Below, one piece after another: positions 7,062 through 15,222 of a stretch of DNA of 64,000 nucleotides. The stretch lies in assembly GCA_902496295.1 (NCBI GenBank), contig CABVAF010000001.1, positions 186,001 through 250,000 on the forward strand. The letters run 5' to 3'. Origin of the DNA: an uncultured Clostridium sp. (GTDB lineage: Bacteria; Bacillota; Clostridia; TANB77; CAG-508). The notes beneath the pieces were generated by a model. That model had not been told where the DNA came from. It saw only the letters and a program-made list of their open reading frames with translations, and did no database searches. The position numbers were made by a program, and so were the translations under genes. Every line of letters starts with the position of its first letter. Position 1 is the stretch's first letter.

Positions 7062-8375
7062 ATGGAAAATTATACATTAGTTGAATTGCGCCAAATGGCG
7101 AAAGAAAAGGGCATTAAAAATGTCTCAAAATTAAAGAAAGAAGAGCTTTTAGGTTTACTATTTAGTAATAATGAAAGCACAGAGTCTATTGAAGTAGAAA
7201 AAAAATCTGTTTTTCATGAGGAAGGCGGTTATAAACTCACAAATGCAGATGACCAAATTGTTGAAGGAATATTGGAAGTATTACCAGATGGATACGGATT
7301 TTTAAGAGGAAAAAATTATCTATCTAGTCCAAAAGACGTATATATTTCTTCAGTTCAAATAAGAAGATTTAAACTAGATAAAGGAGATAAAATAAAAGGT
7401 ATTGCAAGGGTTCCTCAAGATACTGAAAAGGACAAGTTCCCTGCTTTAATATACGTGGGAGAAGTAAATGGAGAGGCACCAGAAAAAGCATATAGAAGAA
7501 AAAAATTCGATGACTTAATTCCTATCCATCCAACTGAAAGAATTAAATTAGAAACTACTCCTAACGAATATGCGATGAGAATTATAGATTTAATATCTCC
7601 TATAGGAAAAGGTCAAAGAGGCATGATTGTTGCTCCTCCTAAAGTTGGTAAAACAACATTAATAAAAAAGATTGCAAACAGTATTTCTGTTAATAATCCA
7701 GAAATAGAATTAATAGTTTTATTAATAGATGAAAGACCTGAAGAAGTTACAGATATGACAAGATCAATAAAAGGAGATGTTATATACTCTACTTTTGACG
7801 AACTTCCAGAGCATCATGTTAAAGTAGCAGAAATGGTGCTAGAAAGAGCAAAAAGACTTACAGAACAAGGAAAAGATGTAGTAATATTATTAGATAGTAT
7901 TACTCGTCTAGCAAGAGCTTATAACCTTGTAATTCCATCTTCAGGAAGAACACTATCTGGAGGTCTTGATCCTAGCGCACTACATAAACCTAAAAAGTTC
8001 TTTGGAGCAGCTAGAAACATAGAAAATGGAGGTAGTCTAACAATCTTAGCTACTGCATTAATAGAAACCGGAAGTAGAATGGACGATGTTATATTTGAAG
8101 AATTTAAAGGAACAGGAAATATGGAAGTTCATCTAGATAAAAAGTTATCTGAAAAGAGAATTTTCCCAGCAATTGATATAAATAAATCAGGAACAAGAAG
8201 AGAAGAACTTCTTTTAACTCAAAAAGAATTAGAAACAGTATTTGCTTTAAGAAAAGCTATGTCTTCAATGTCTGTAGCAGATGTTACAGAAGAATTAATA
8301 GATGAAATGGTTTCTACTAAAAATAACGAAGAATTTATAGAGAAAATGTCAATATTTTTAAAAAATATAAAATAG
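7062..8375 (+). CDS. rho: Transcription termination factor Rho
   Basis: Hexameric RNA helicase of 437 residues that ends transcription at C-rich unstructured RNA. It has an N-terminal Rho-N/SAP-like helical segment (about 1-35, LVELRQMAKEKGIKNVSKLKKEEL), a cold-shock-like RNA-binding domain (about 65-140, LPDGYGFLRG), a P-loop APPKVGKTT near residue 195, a Walker B ILLDSITRLARAYN and the Q/R loops GALDPSALHKPKKFFGAARN-like segment. A GGGGG ribosome binding site precedes the ATG. The long 180-bp leader may allow autoregulation, but no defined structure was identified. Confidence 0.97.
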   Translation: MENYTLVELRQMAKEKGIKNVSKLKKEELLGLLFSNNESTESIEVEKKSVFHEEGGYKLTNADDQIVEGILEVLPDGYGFLRGKNYLSSPKDVYISSVQIRRFKLDKGDKIKGIARVPQDTEKDKFPALIYVGEVNGEAPEKAYRRKKFDDLIPIHPTERIKLETTPNEYAMRIIDLISPIGKGQRGMIVAPPKVGKTTLIKKIANSISVNNPEIELIVLLIDERPEEVTDMTRSIKGDVIYSTFDELPEHHVKVAEMVLERAKRLTEQGKDVVILLDSITRLARAYNLVIPSSGRTLSGGLDPSALHKPKKFFGAARNIENGGSLTILATALIETGSRMDDVIFEEFKGTGNMEVHLDKKLSEKRIFPAIDINKSGTRREELLLTQKELETVFALRKAMSSMSVADVTEELIDEMVSTKNNEEFIEKMSIFLKNIK

Positions 8376-8415
8376 GAAATAAATTACTCAATAATAAATA
8401 ATATGCCAAATGAAA

Positions 8416-8460
8416 AATAGTTGAAGTTGAATAAAATATATACTTCAATTATTTTTTATG
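8416..8460 (+). terminator. Terminator after rho
   Basis: aatagttgaag (8416-8426) pairs with cttcaattatt (8443-8453), one G-T pair, followed by TTTTTATG. Lies 40 bp downstream of the rho stop codon. Confidence 0.65.
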
Positions 8461-8563
8461 ATATAATTCTAAAAAATATAATAACAAGATAATAATTTAA
8501 TAGTTATAAGAAATTATAAATAGTCTTTGGTTAAAATTAGGTTAAAGAGGTAGGGGAGCAGAA

Positions 8564-8914
8564 ATGGAACACTGGAGCATAGAAGATTATAAAGAATTTA
8601 CAAATGGTTCTAAAAAGAAAAGTAAATATAAATCATATAAAATATCAATAGATGGGCATAGGTTTGATAGCCAAAAAGAAGCTGATTATTATTGTGAATT
8701 AAAACTAAAGTTAAAAGCAAACGAAATAAAAGGATTTTGTCTACAACCAACATTTATATTAGCACCAGGATTAAAATATAAAGCAGATTTTATAGTTTTC
8801 CATAATGATAATACAAATGAAATTATAGATGTAAAAGGTTTTAAAACAAAAGAATATATTGCAAAGAAAAAAGTTTTCGAAGACAAGTTTAATTTAAAAA
8901 TTACAGAGATATAG
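8564..8914 (+). CDS. DUF1064 protein, phage-type endonuclease fold
   Basis: A 116-residue protein matching the DUF1064 pattern: KYKSYKISIDGHRFDSQKEADYYCEL, then LKYKADFIVF, IIDVKGFKTKEYIAKKKVFEDKF. The spaced acidic residues E (KEADYY), D (KADF) and D-x-K (IDVKG) fit a PD-(D/E)XK nuclease core. The family is typical of phage recombination modules and is thought to be resolvase-like. Here it stands without other phage genes, next to recombinase genes, so it may be a remnant or a domesticated copy. GAGGTAGGGGAG lies upstream of the ATG. Confidence 0.8.
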   Translation: MEHWSIEDYKEFTNGSKKKSKYKSYKISIDGHRFDSQKEADYYCELKLKLKANEIKGFCLQPTFILAPGLKYKADFIVFHNDNTNEIIDVKGFKTKEYIAKKKVFEDKFNLKITEI

Positions 8915-9066
8915 AATTTGAAAAATAAACTAGACGCGATTAGCCTTATTCTCAATATGTCATTTTAAGTTTGTAATTATTATTGACTTTTAATTTTTTA
9001 TATGTTATTCAATATATTATAATAATAGAGAAGAGGAGAATAAACCTTTTAAAAAAAGAATATACA

Positions 9067-9094
9067 ATTGCGCAAAATCAAAGTTTTGTGCAAT
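9067..9094. repeat. Inverted repeat in the AT desert
   Basis: attgcgcaaaa (9067-9077) and ttttgtgcaat (9084-9094), 11-bp arms with one G-T pair and a 6-nt loop. No T tract follows on the + strand, so it is not a clear terminator. Confidence 0.5.
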
Positions 9095-9839
9095 AAGAGG
9101 TAGAAGAAAAACGATATTATTTGTATTTTCAAATTTCTCTTAATCATTGGTATTATTAGCTTTTAACCACTTTATATTCTTTTTAATTAAGTAATTTACT
9201 TAACTTATTATTTTAAATAACTATATTTTGTAATATTTAATAATACTTAATTATTTATCTATGCCAATTTATATCTATTATCATTTATATTATAATTCCT
9301 TTGTATTTTTAGACAACAAACTATACGTCCATACTTTTAAAAACGCCTTAAAATCGATTCTGACGCGTCGTTTTTTTACACTTTTTTGACTTAAATTACA
9401 CTCTATCAATACTATGGTATTTTCACTAATTTTATATAAAAATCTTTTGTTTTTTAGTTTTTTTTAATTTTTATATAATTGAATATTGTATAATTGTAAT
9501 TATTTATAGCTTTATCTCAATAATTTAATTATTATTAATATTCCAATTAAGATTATATAATATTTTAATATGTAATTTTATTATTTAATATTAAAAATAG
9601 ATTAAAAACAATTTTCAGGATTTATAAATATTAATAATTTACAATTTTATAATTACATTTAATTTTATATAAAATATTTATAAACAAAATAGATTTTAAT
9701 ATTAATTTTGTCAAGTGACAAATATTCGTTTTAAAAAAATAATTTTATAAATTTAAAACTTTTCTCAAAATTATTTTTGGAATTTTGTTATATGTAATTT
9801 TTGGGGCTATCCTCCCTACTCTGCTGTTTCCTAGTATAA

Positions 9840-9878
9840 ATAAAAACAGAATATATGCAAAAATATACTCTGTTTTAC
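9840..9878 (-). terminator. Terminator downstream of the recombinase module
   Basis: aaaacagaatata (9843-9855) and tatactctgtttt (9864-9876) form a 13-bp stem with one G-T pair. On the minus strand it is followed by TTTATACTAGG. It lies about 75 nt after the 81-residue ORF and would end the recombinase transcript. Confidence 0.7.
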
Positions 9879-9950
9879 TTAAATCTCCCTAATTATAAAT
9901 TGTAGGTTGCCTTTAAGCTACTAAACCTTAAAAAACTTTTTTATTTTACT

Positions 9951-10196
9951 CTAAACATTTTTCTTCTCGTAATTACACTTAGAATCAGCGTATTGCGTAA
10001 ATATTTGTTCCAAAGTATCTCTTACTAATGATAGTCTTAAATTTTCTTCTAATGACTTTGTTTCTTTTCGTCTTGGATAAATAAATTCATATGCATGTAT
10101 ATAAAATTCTAGACTTCTTAATATTAAATCTACTTGACAATCTAACAATGAAATATTATGTTTTCTTATATGTTCAGTATCAAAATTCAAGTTCAT
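9951..10196 (-). CDS. Small protein translationally coupled to the recombinase
   Basis: Unrecognised 81-residue protein, mostly helical in appearance (LLDCQVDLILRSLEFYIHAYEFIYPRRKE...SLVRDTLEQIFTQYA) with no signal peptide or membrane helix. Its ATG overlaps the recombinase stop as ATGA, so it is made from the same message and probably in fixed ratio. Such partners can be directionality or accessory factors, but nothing in the sequence proves that here. Confidence 0.65.
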   Translation of the reverse strand: MNLNFDTEHIRKHNISLLDCQVDLILRSLEFYIHAYEFIYPRRKETKSLEENLRLSLVRDTLEQIFTQYADSKCNYEKKNV

Positions 10197-11191
10197 GCTA
10201 CCACTCCTCCCTTCCTCTTTCTTGTTTTTTTACATTTAAAATTTGCTAACGGATTTTTTTCTACCGCCTCTTTAATTATTAAATCATCAACATGACAATA
10301 AAGTGTAGTAATATCAATATTTGAGTGTCCAAGAAATTCTTTTATTACGTATATATCTACATTATTCATATAAAGTTGAGTTGCTACAGTATGCCTTAAA
10401 CTATGCACTGTGTAGTTATAGTCTGCTAAACCCGCTAATTCAAAAGCTTTTTTACAAATATCTTCAATTCCTTGTTGTCCAAATCTATTTCCATATTTAT
10501 TTACTAATAATGGTTCATTCTTATTTATTACTTTTTGCTTTTTCAATCTTATATTTATGTATTTTTTTATGTTATTTAAAAAATCTGTATTTAAAAATAA
10601 TATTCGTTCTTTATAACCTTTTCCTGTTATGCGTATAGTTTTATTTTCGAAATTTACATCATCTACATTTATATTTCTTAATTCAGATAACCTCATTCCT
10701 GTGTTAAGAAATAGCGTTATAATTAAGTTGTCTCTGGTTGGAAAATGTGAATTATATTTATTAAATATATTCTTTATTTTTTTGGCATTTTCTAAATTCA
10801 AGTATTTTGCTGCGGTTAAATTTTGTTGTATACTCGGTAAGTATGAAGTTGGATTTTCAATTTTGTTTTCGACAAATGTATTACATATATATTTAAAGAA
10901 GCTCCTTAAAGAATCTATTTTACTTTTTCGTGTTTTTGGAGAACTATCTTTGAAATAATTTAAGTAAACCAGATATGCCATTATATCACTTTCTTTTACA
11001 TTACTTAATATAGATATTGTAATTCCTCTAATTGAATTTGTCATGTTCCAATATTCTAGTAAGAATTTTAAAAATTGTAATATGTTATAATTATAATTTT
11101 TTATAGTTTGCGAAGAATAGTTCTTCACTGCATGTAAGTATGTTATATATTTGTTTAATATTTCAGGGTTTTCTTTAGTGATATCTTTCAT
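10193..11191 (-). CDS. Tyrosine recombinase (XerC/D-like), copy 1
   Basis: Catalyses strand exchange at a specific DNA site. Taking the ATG at 11191 (GGAGGAG 9 nt upstream; a TTG at 11209 overlaps that site) gives 332 residues. An N-terminal SAM-like core-binding domain (about 10-110) precedes the catalytic domain with R167 (NTGMRLSEL), K191 (GKGYKERIL), H263 and R266 (HSLRHTVA), H289 (LGHSNIDIT) and Y298. All six catalytic positions are present, so it should be active. It is paralogous to the recombinase at 11969, with the same length and a shared tail, KEAVEKNPLANF versus KDAVAQNPLGNE. The target site is unknown. Confidence 0.9.
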   Translation of the reverse strand: MKDITKENPEILNKYITYLHAVKNYSSQTIKNYNYNILQFLKFLLEYWNMTNSIRGITISILSNVKESDIMAYLVYLNYFKDSSPKTRKSKIDSLRSFFKYICNTFVENKIENPTSYLPSIQQNLTAAKYLNLENAKKIKNIFNKYNSHFPTRDNLIITLFLNTGMRLSELRNINVDDVNFENKTIRITGKGYKERILFLNTDFLNNIKKYINIRLKKQKVINKNEPLLVNKYGNRFGQQGIEDICKKAFELAGLADYNYTVHSLRHTVATQLYMNNVDIYVIKEFLGHSNIDITTLYCHVDDLIIKEAVEKNPLANFKCKKTRKRKGGVVA

Positions 11192-11214
11192 ATTAAAATA
11201 CTCCTCCAACTAAC

Positions 11215-11254
11215 ATAATACAATGCGTTCTAAAAAGCGTTCTAAAAAAGTCAA
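11215..11254 (-). promoter_or_regulatory. Recombinase promoter with a duplicated 12-bp unit in its spacer
   Basis: On the minus strand TTGACT (11254-11249) and TATTAT (11220-11215) are 28 bp apart. The spacer is two perfect copies of a 12-bp unit (plus strand gcgttctaaaaa at 11225-11236 and 11237-11248) plus 4 bp. Removing one copy leaves a 16-bp spacer, close to optimal. In the present state the promoter should be poor. The repeats may alternatively be protein-binding sites. Confidence 0.55.
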
Positions 11255-11325
11255 ATCCTTTTTATAATTTTTTTGTGAATAGTCAAGTTATATGCCATCA
11301 TATAATTTATATAGGAGGATATAGT

Positions 11326-11478
11326 ATGAATTCTTGTGAACTTGTTACATTTATTTCTACATTAGCATGTATTATTTCTAAAGATATGTCTAAAAAAGAA
11401 ATAGATTTCTTATCAGTAGTTTTTACTCAATTAGGTGATACATTAGCAACTATTTCTTTAAATAAATGTGATAATTAA
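11326..11478 (+). CDS. Small conserved clostridial protein (DUF6774-like)
   Basis: A 50-residue protein reading MNSCELVTFIST..., with a conserved-looking end FTQLGDTLATI. It resembles short clostridial proteins of the DUF6774 group, whose function is unknown; this match is from memory. The ATG at 11326 is preferred because AGGAGG lies 7 nt upstream; the frame upstream to 11275 lacks a site. One moderately hydrophobic helix (VTFISTLACII) is visible, too short and mixed to be a clear membrane span. It faces the TSCPD gene convergently. Confidence 0.7.
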   Translation: MNSCELVTFISTLACIISKDMSKKEIDFLSVVFTQLGDTLATISLNKCDN

Positions 11479-11486
11479 AATAATAA

Positions 11487-11747
11487 TTATTTATTTTTAA
11501 TTACTTTATATTCCATTAATGCTTTTGATATTTGATCTGGGCAAGAAGTACCTTTATATCCACAAATAATACCAGATAATTTTTTTATTACCTCATCTAT
11601 ATTCATTCCTTTAACTAATTGGCTTATGCCTTTTAAGTTACCATTACAACCACCAATTACTTTTAAATCTTGTATAATATTATTTTCATCAATATTAAAA
11701 ATCATTTCTGAAGAACATACCCCATTTGGTTTATATCTATATTCCAT
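11487..11747 (-). CDS. TSCPD-domain protein (TIGR03905 type)
   Basis: An 86-residue protein with the hallmark GTSCPDQISKAL near the C-terminus and CNGNLKGISQLVKGM in the middle, plus a conserved first cysteine in NGVCSSEM. TSCPD domains occur alone and at the end of some vitamin-B12-dependent ribonucleotide reductases, where the cysteines are thought to bind metal or assist redox turnover. The stand-alone form has no established function. AGGAGGAAAAT precedes the ATG. Confidence 0.9.
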   Translation of the reverse strand: MEYRYKPNGVCSSEMIFNIDENNIIQDLKVIGGCNGNLKGISQLVKGMNIDEVIKKLSGIICGYKGTSCPDQISKALMEYKVIKNK

Positions 11748-11968
11748 ATTTTCCTCCTAATCTAAATTAAAAATATTTTTTTATAAATCATGCCTTTTTT
11801 ACTCAAGTTAATTTAAAAGTTAATTTAATCATACTATGTACAATTATAGCATGAAAAGCTAAATGTTTCAAATTTCTCACTTACACCCAATTATACTAAA
11901 ATAAAACTAAAAAACTATTTAACAATTTACAAAATAATGATATATTATTGTTGAAAGGAGATAATTAA

Positions 11969-12967
11969 ATGATAGATCAAAATGAAAATCCTCCATTTTT
12001 AAATGAATTTTTAGAATACCTAACCGGTATATTAAATAAATCACCTAATACAGTAAAAGAGTATAACTATGATTTATCCCACTTTTTTAAATTTATAATG
12101 CACCATTTTAATTTAGATAATAATGATAATATAAAAGAGATTAATATTAGTAATATGGATTTTTCAATTATAAAGAGAATAACACTAAAAGATATACATT
12201 CATTTCTTTACTATCTTGCTGATAATTTTCACAGTAAGCCTACAACAAGAGCTAGAAAAGCCGCTAGTATTAGAGTATTTTTTAATTATCTAACACAAAA
12301 AGCAAAACTTTTAGAAGTAAATCCAGCCCAAGGATTAGAAACTCCTAAAATAGGAAAAAGACTTCCTAAATATTTAACATTAGAGCAAAGTAAAAAGTTG
12401 TTAAAAACAGCAAATGACGCTTCAGATGAATATAAAGAAAGGGATTATGCCATACTTACATTATTTTTAAACTGTGGTATGCGTCTATCCGAATTAGTTG
12501 GAATAAATATAAAAGATATAAACTTTTCAGATAAGAAGTTAACTGTTATAGGAAAAGGTGATAAAGAAAGAACAATATACTTAAATCCTGCTTGTATAAC
12601 TGCTATAAATGAATATCTTAAAGTAAGACCACATGATGGAGTAAAATATGATTCAAGAGACGCTTTATTCCTAAGCAAACGAAAAGAACGTATTAGTAAT
12701 AGAATGGTTCAAGAAATTGTAAAACGTGAACTTGCCAAGGCGGGGTTAGATATGAATAAATACTCTGTTCATAAGTTAAGACATACAGCTGCCACATTAA
12801 TGTATCAAAATGGCGTAGATATTAGAGCATTGCAAGTTTTGCTTGGTCATGAAAGCATTTCCACAACGGAGATTTATACTCATGTAGACAATTATCAAAT
12901 TAAAGATGCTGTAGCTCAAAATCCTTTAGGAAATGAGACAATGACTGAAACTAATACTAAACTATAA
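11969..12967 (+). CDS. Tyrosine recombinase (XerC/D-like), copy 2
   Basis: 332 residues with the core-binding domain at about 8-112 and the catalytic domain after 135. Catalytic residues are R172 (NCGMRLSEL), K196 (GKGDKERTI), H268 and R271 (HKLRHTAA), H294 (LGHESISTT) and nucleophile Y303 (EIYTHV). It is closer to canonical clostridial XerC/XerD proteins than copy 1 and could be the chromosome-dimer resolution enzyme, though no convincing dif site was found nearby. GAAAGGAG lies 8 nt before the ATG. It is monocistronic, with a strong hairpin terminator downstream. Confidence 0.9.
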   Translation: MIDQNENPPFLNEFLEYLTGILNKSPNTVKEYNYDLSHFFKFIMHHFNLDNNDNIKEINISNMDFSIIKRITLKDIHSFLYYLADNFHSKPTTRARKAASIRVFFNYLTQKAKLLEVNPAQGLETPKIGKRLPKYLTLEQSKKLLKTANDASDEYKERDYAILTLFLNCGMRLSELVGINIKDINFSDKKLTVIGKGDKERTIYLNPACITAINEYLKVRPHDGVKYDSRDALFLSKRKERISNRMVQEIVKRELAKAGLDMNKYSVHKLRHTAATLMYQNGVDIRALQVLLGHESISTTEIYTHVDNYQIKDAVAQNPLGNETMTETNTKL

Positions 12968-13030
12968 ATTGTAGAATTAAAACTTAAAGCTTAGAACTCA
13001 AAATAAAAAAAGAAGTCTGTAAAGAAAAAT

Positions 13031-13085
13031 TAAATACACCTCAAATGTTAGGCAAAATATCCAACATTTTTAGGTGTATTTTTTA
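13031..13085 (+). terminator. Long hairpin terminator between recombinase 2 and the MFS gene
   Basis: aaatacacct (13032-13041) pairs with aggtgtattt (13072-13081), with an inner stem aaatgtt/aacattt and a T tract. The two genes converge, so it serves both strands. Its sequence closely resembles the hairpin at 32340-32389. Confidence 0.8.
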
Positions 13086-13112
13086 TGAGTAAATAATCAA
13101 ATTTATTATATA

Positions 13113-14405
13113 TTATTCTAATTCAATATCATCTTCACTATATTCCTTTGGTTTTAAACCAACTCTAGTTTTCATATAGTCTAGTGCTAAAGTAAAAAAT
13201 AATAAGAATGCTAACCCTATAAACAATGTAGCAAAAGCTATAGGTACTCCATCTATTAATACTCCCGCCAAAAATACTAATACAGTTTCTATAATATTTG
13301 TAGTAAACTCTGCAGCAAATGAAATTCTTGCTCTTGTTTTTGGTGTTGAAAAATTTTTTGAATACCTTTCAGATAATATAAAATAATTTGACATTGTCAT
13401 ATTTCTTACTGAAAGTAATACCAATATTATTGGCAATATATATGATGTATTTCCAAATAGCAAAATACCTATTAAAACTACACTTAAAACAAAACTCATA
13501 GACAAAAATGAAAATGTTCTATTTCTAAATCTTTTGTGTATTTTATCTTGAAATGTTGAAGATATGCCAGATATAAATGTCAAAACTGCATTTATAATAG
13601 AAAACATTTCTGGACTTATTTGTAGCTCTACTAATATATTTCCTTTATATGTACTCATTATATTTATTAAGGCATTAAACAATCCCATAAATATAAGTAG
13701 TGCCCTTAGTCTCTTTGATTTTATAATATTTTTTATAGATATTTTAAAATCGGTTTTATATTCTTTTATTTTTTTAGATATTTCATTATGCTCCATTTTG
13801 TTTACATATATATCCTTAAAGTTGATTGCAATAATAGTAGAAATTATTGTAGCAATTAAACAAAATATCATTGGTAAATACTCATTAATAACAAATAAAT
13901 ATCCCGCAGTCAAAGATGCAATTCCATCAACCATATAGTAACCTGTAGCACCTTTTCCATTAATTTTAGGATATAATCCTTCTCCACCTTTGGTAGCTGT
14001 TGAATCATATAATATATTAGTTTCTTGTAAACCTTTTAAACTATATCCAAAAGCATATACTATATTTGCTACAAAAATACCCCAAAATCCTGGTAAAACG
14101 ATAAGTAATAATATGTATACTGACATAATTAAATTACCTAAAATAAGGCTTTTCTTTCTACCTAAAAAATCTGCACATATTGCAGCAGGCAATTGCATTA
14201 TAATTATAAATAGCGGATAAAATGCATCTACTTTTAAAATTTCACCTGCTGTTAATCCTTTAGTCATAGTATAAAATAAATATTGCGTAGAATAGAAAAA
14301 CAACAGGTCCCAAGAAAACATTTTATATACTGGAAATATTTTAGCGTTGCGTTTCTTAGCAGCTATTTCTTCCTTTTTTAATTCGTATTTTGGTATAGTT
14401 TTCAT
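13113..14405 (-). CDS. Major facilitator superfamily transporter
   Basis: About 430 residues with 11-12 hydrophobic helices and the MFS loop-2/3 signature DFLGRKKSL near residue 80, after helix 2. This is a secondary transporter driven by an ion gradient; the substrate cannot be deduced. ATG 14405 is chosen because GGAG lies 5 nt upstream; the alternative at 14417 has no site. The gene stands alone, convergent with recombinase 2, and is not part of the dpaB transcript in any obvious way (about 100 bp gap). Confidence 0.85.
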   Translation of the reverse strand: MKTIPKYELKKEEIAAKKRNAKIFPVYKMFSWDLLFFYSTQYLFYTMTKGLTAGEILKVDAFYPLFIIIMQLPAAICADFLGRKKSLILGNLIMSVYILLLIVLPGFWGIFVANIVYAFGYSLKGLQETNILYDSTATKGGEGLYPKINGKGATGYYMVDGIASLTAGYLFVINEYLPMIFCLIATIISTIIAINFKDIYVNKMEHNEISKKIKEYKTDFKISIKNIIKSKRLRALLIFMGLFNALINIMSTYKGNILVELQISPEMFSIINAVLTFISGISSTFQDKIHKRFRNRTFSFLSMSFVLSVVLIGILLFGNTSYILPIILVLLSVRNMTMSNYFILSERYSKNFSTPKTRARISFAAEFTTNIIETVLVFLAGVLIDGVPIAFATLFIGLAFLLFFTLALDYMKTRVGLKPKEYSEDDIELE

Positions 14406-14509
14406 TTGTTTCTCCATTTATCTTTTAATTAACTAAATTATATAGTTTCAAAATTGCTTTGTCAATTAACATATATAAAAAACAGCATATGACAAATAAA
14501 ATTAATTTT

Positions 14510-15088
14510 TTATATTAATATTGGTTGGATTTGTCTATTTTCCAAAGCCTCCTCCAAAGTTGGAATAGTATATTTAGCATCAAATACAAGTGATCTTGGT
14601 TTGGTAATAGGATTATCTTGCCTAAATGGTACAAAATAATAGTGTTTTCTATTTAAAAGTTTACCTATATTCTCAGCACTACCTGATAAACCGTCATTAG
14701 TAGATATTGCAATAACTACTGGTTTTTCATTTCTTAAGTGAGATTTTGTAGCCATTGTAGCAGGAGTGTTTATTATAGAATTTGCAAGTTTAGCAATGGT
14801 ATTTCCTGAACATGGTTCTATAAGTATAATATCAGTAAGACCTTTAGGACCAATTGGTTCAGCTCCTTGAATTGTATTTATAATCTTATTTCCTGTAATC
14901 TCCTCAATTTCATCTATAAAGTCTTTGGCCTTACCAAATTTGCTATCTAATTTATATGCATTATATGACATTATTGGAATAATATTTGCACCTTCCTTTT
15001 TTATACTTTTAAGTTGTTCTATTGTTGTTTTAAACATACAAAATGATCCCGTAAAAATAAATCCAACATTTTTGTCTTTTAATTTCAA
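14510..15088 (-). CDS. dpaB: Dipicolinate synthase subunit B
   Basis: A flavoprotein-like subunit that works with DpaA to make dipicolinic acid from dihydrodipicolinate in the mother cell; the product fills the spore core. The 192-residue chain shows the flavoprotein start GFIFTGSFCMFKTTIEQL, PIMSYNAY, LIEPCSGNTIAKLANSI and the conserved end PFRQDNPITKPRSLVFD. The start is TTG at 15088 behind GGGGG. In most spore formers dpaA lies directly upstream; here the upstream neighbour is an unrelated GC-richer ORF, so dpaB is an orphan in this window. Confidence 0.92.
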   Translation of the reverse strand: MKLKDKNVGFIFTGSFCMFKTTIEQLKSIKKEGANIIPIMSYNAYKLDSKFGKAKDFIDEIEEITGNKIINTIQGAEPIGPKGLTDIILIEPCSGNTIAKLANSIINTPATMATKSHLRNEKPVVIAISTNDGLSGSAENIGKLLNRKHYYFVPFRQDNPITKPRSLVFDAKYTIPTLEEALENRQIQPILI

Positions 15089-15171
15089 AACATAATTCCC
15101 CCTTACATATAATAAATTATATATTATTATATGTAATATTTTGTAGAATTGTGTTGTAAATGCTATAAAAC

Positions 15172-15216
15172 GTCAGCAACCGGCAGTTGCTGACATTCGT
15201 CAAATAACTGCCGGTT
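15172..15216 (-). terminator. Two overlapping, mutually exclusive inverted repeats after the 186-residue ORF
   Basis: Repeat A: gtcagcaac (15172-15180) / gttgctgac (15186-15194). Repeat B: aaccggcagtt (15178-15188) / aactgccggtt (15206-15216). Both are perfect and share 15178-15188, so only one hairpin can form at a time. On the minus strand hairpin A is followed by GTTTTATAG, giving it the look of a weak terminator and B the look of an anti-terminator. Confidence 0.75.
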
Positions 15217-15222
15217 TACTGA

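Larger units (their letters stand above)
8915..9950. other. 1-kb AT-rich gene desert between DUF1064 and the recombinase module
   Basis: No coding frame of convincing length or composition is visible on either strand; the stretch is almost entirely A and T, with poly-T/poly-A runs. It contains one hairpin at 9067-9094 (attgcgcaaaa / ttttgtgcaat), a small GC-containing island with the self-complementary gacgcgtc followed by TTTTTTT near 9361-9377, and a second GC-containing island at about 9803-9833 (ggggctatcctccctactctg region). Nothing else can be assigned. It could be decayed accessory DNA or an intergenic recombination target. Confidence 0.6.

Noticed and set aside
10321..10958. Two + strand frames of about 105 codons inside recombinase copy 1
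   Set aside because: Antisense to a catalytically complete recombinase; low-complexity hydrophobic translations.
8915..13100. Integron or complete prophage built around the two tyrosine recombinases
   Set aside because: No attC-like arrays, no cassette genes, and no phage structural, replication or lysis genes in the region; DUF1064 alone is not enough.
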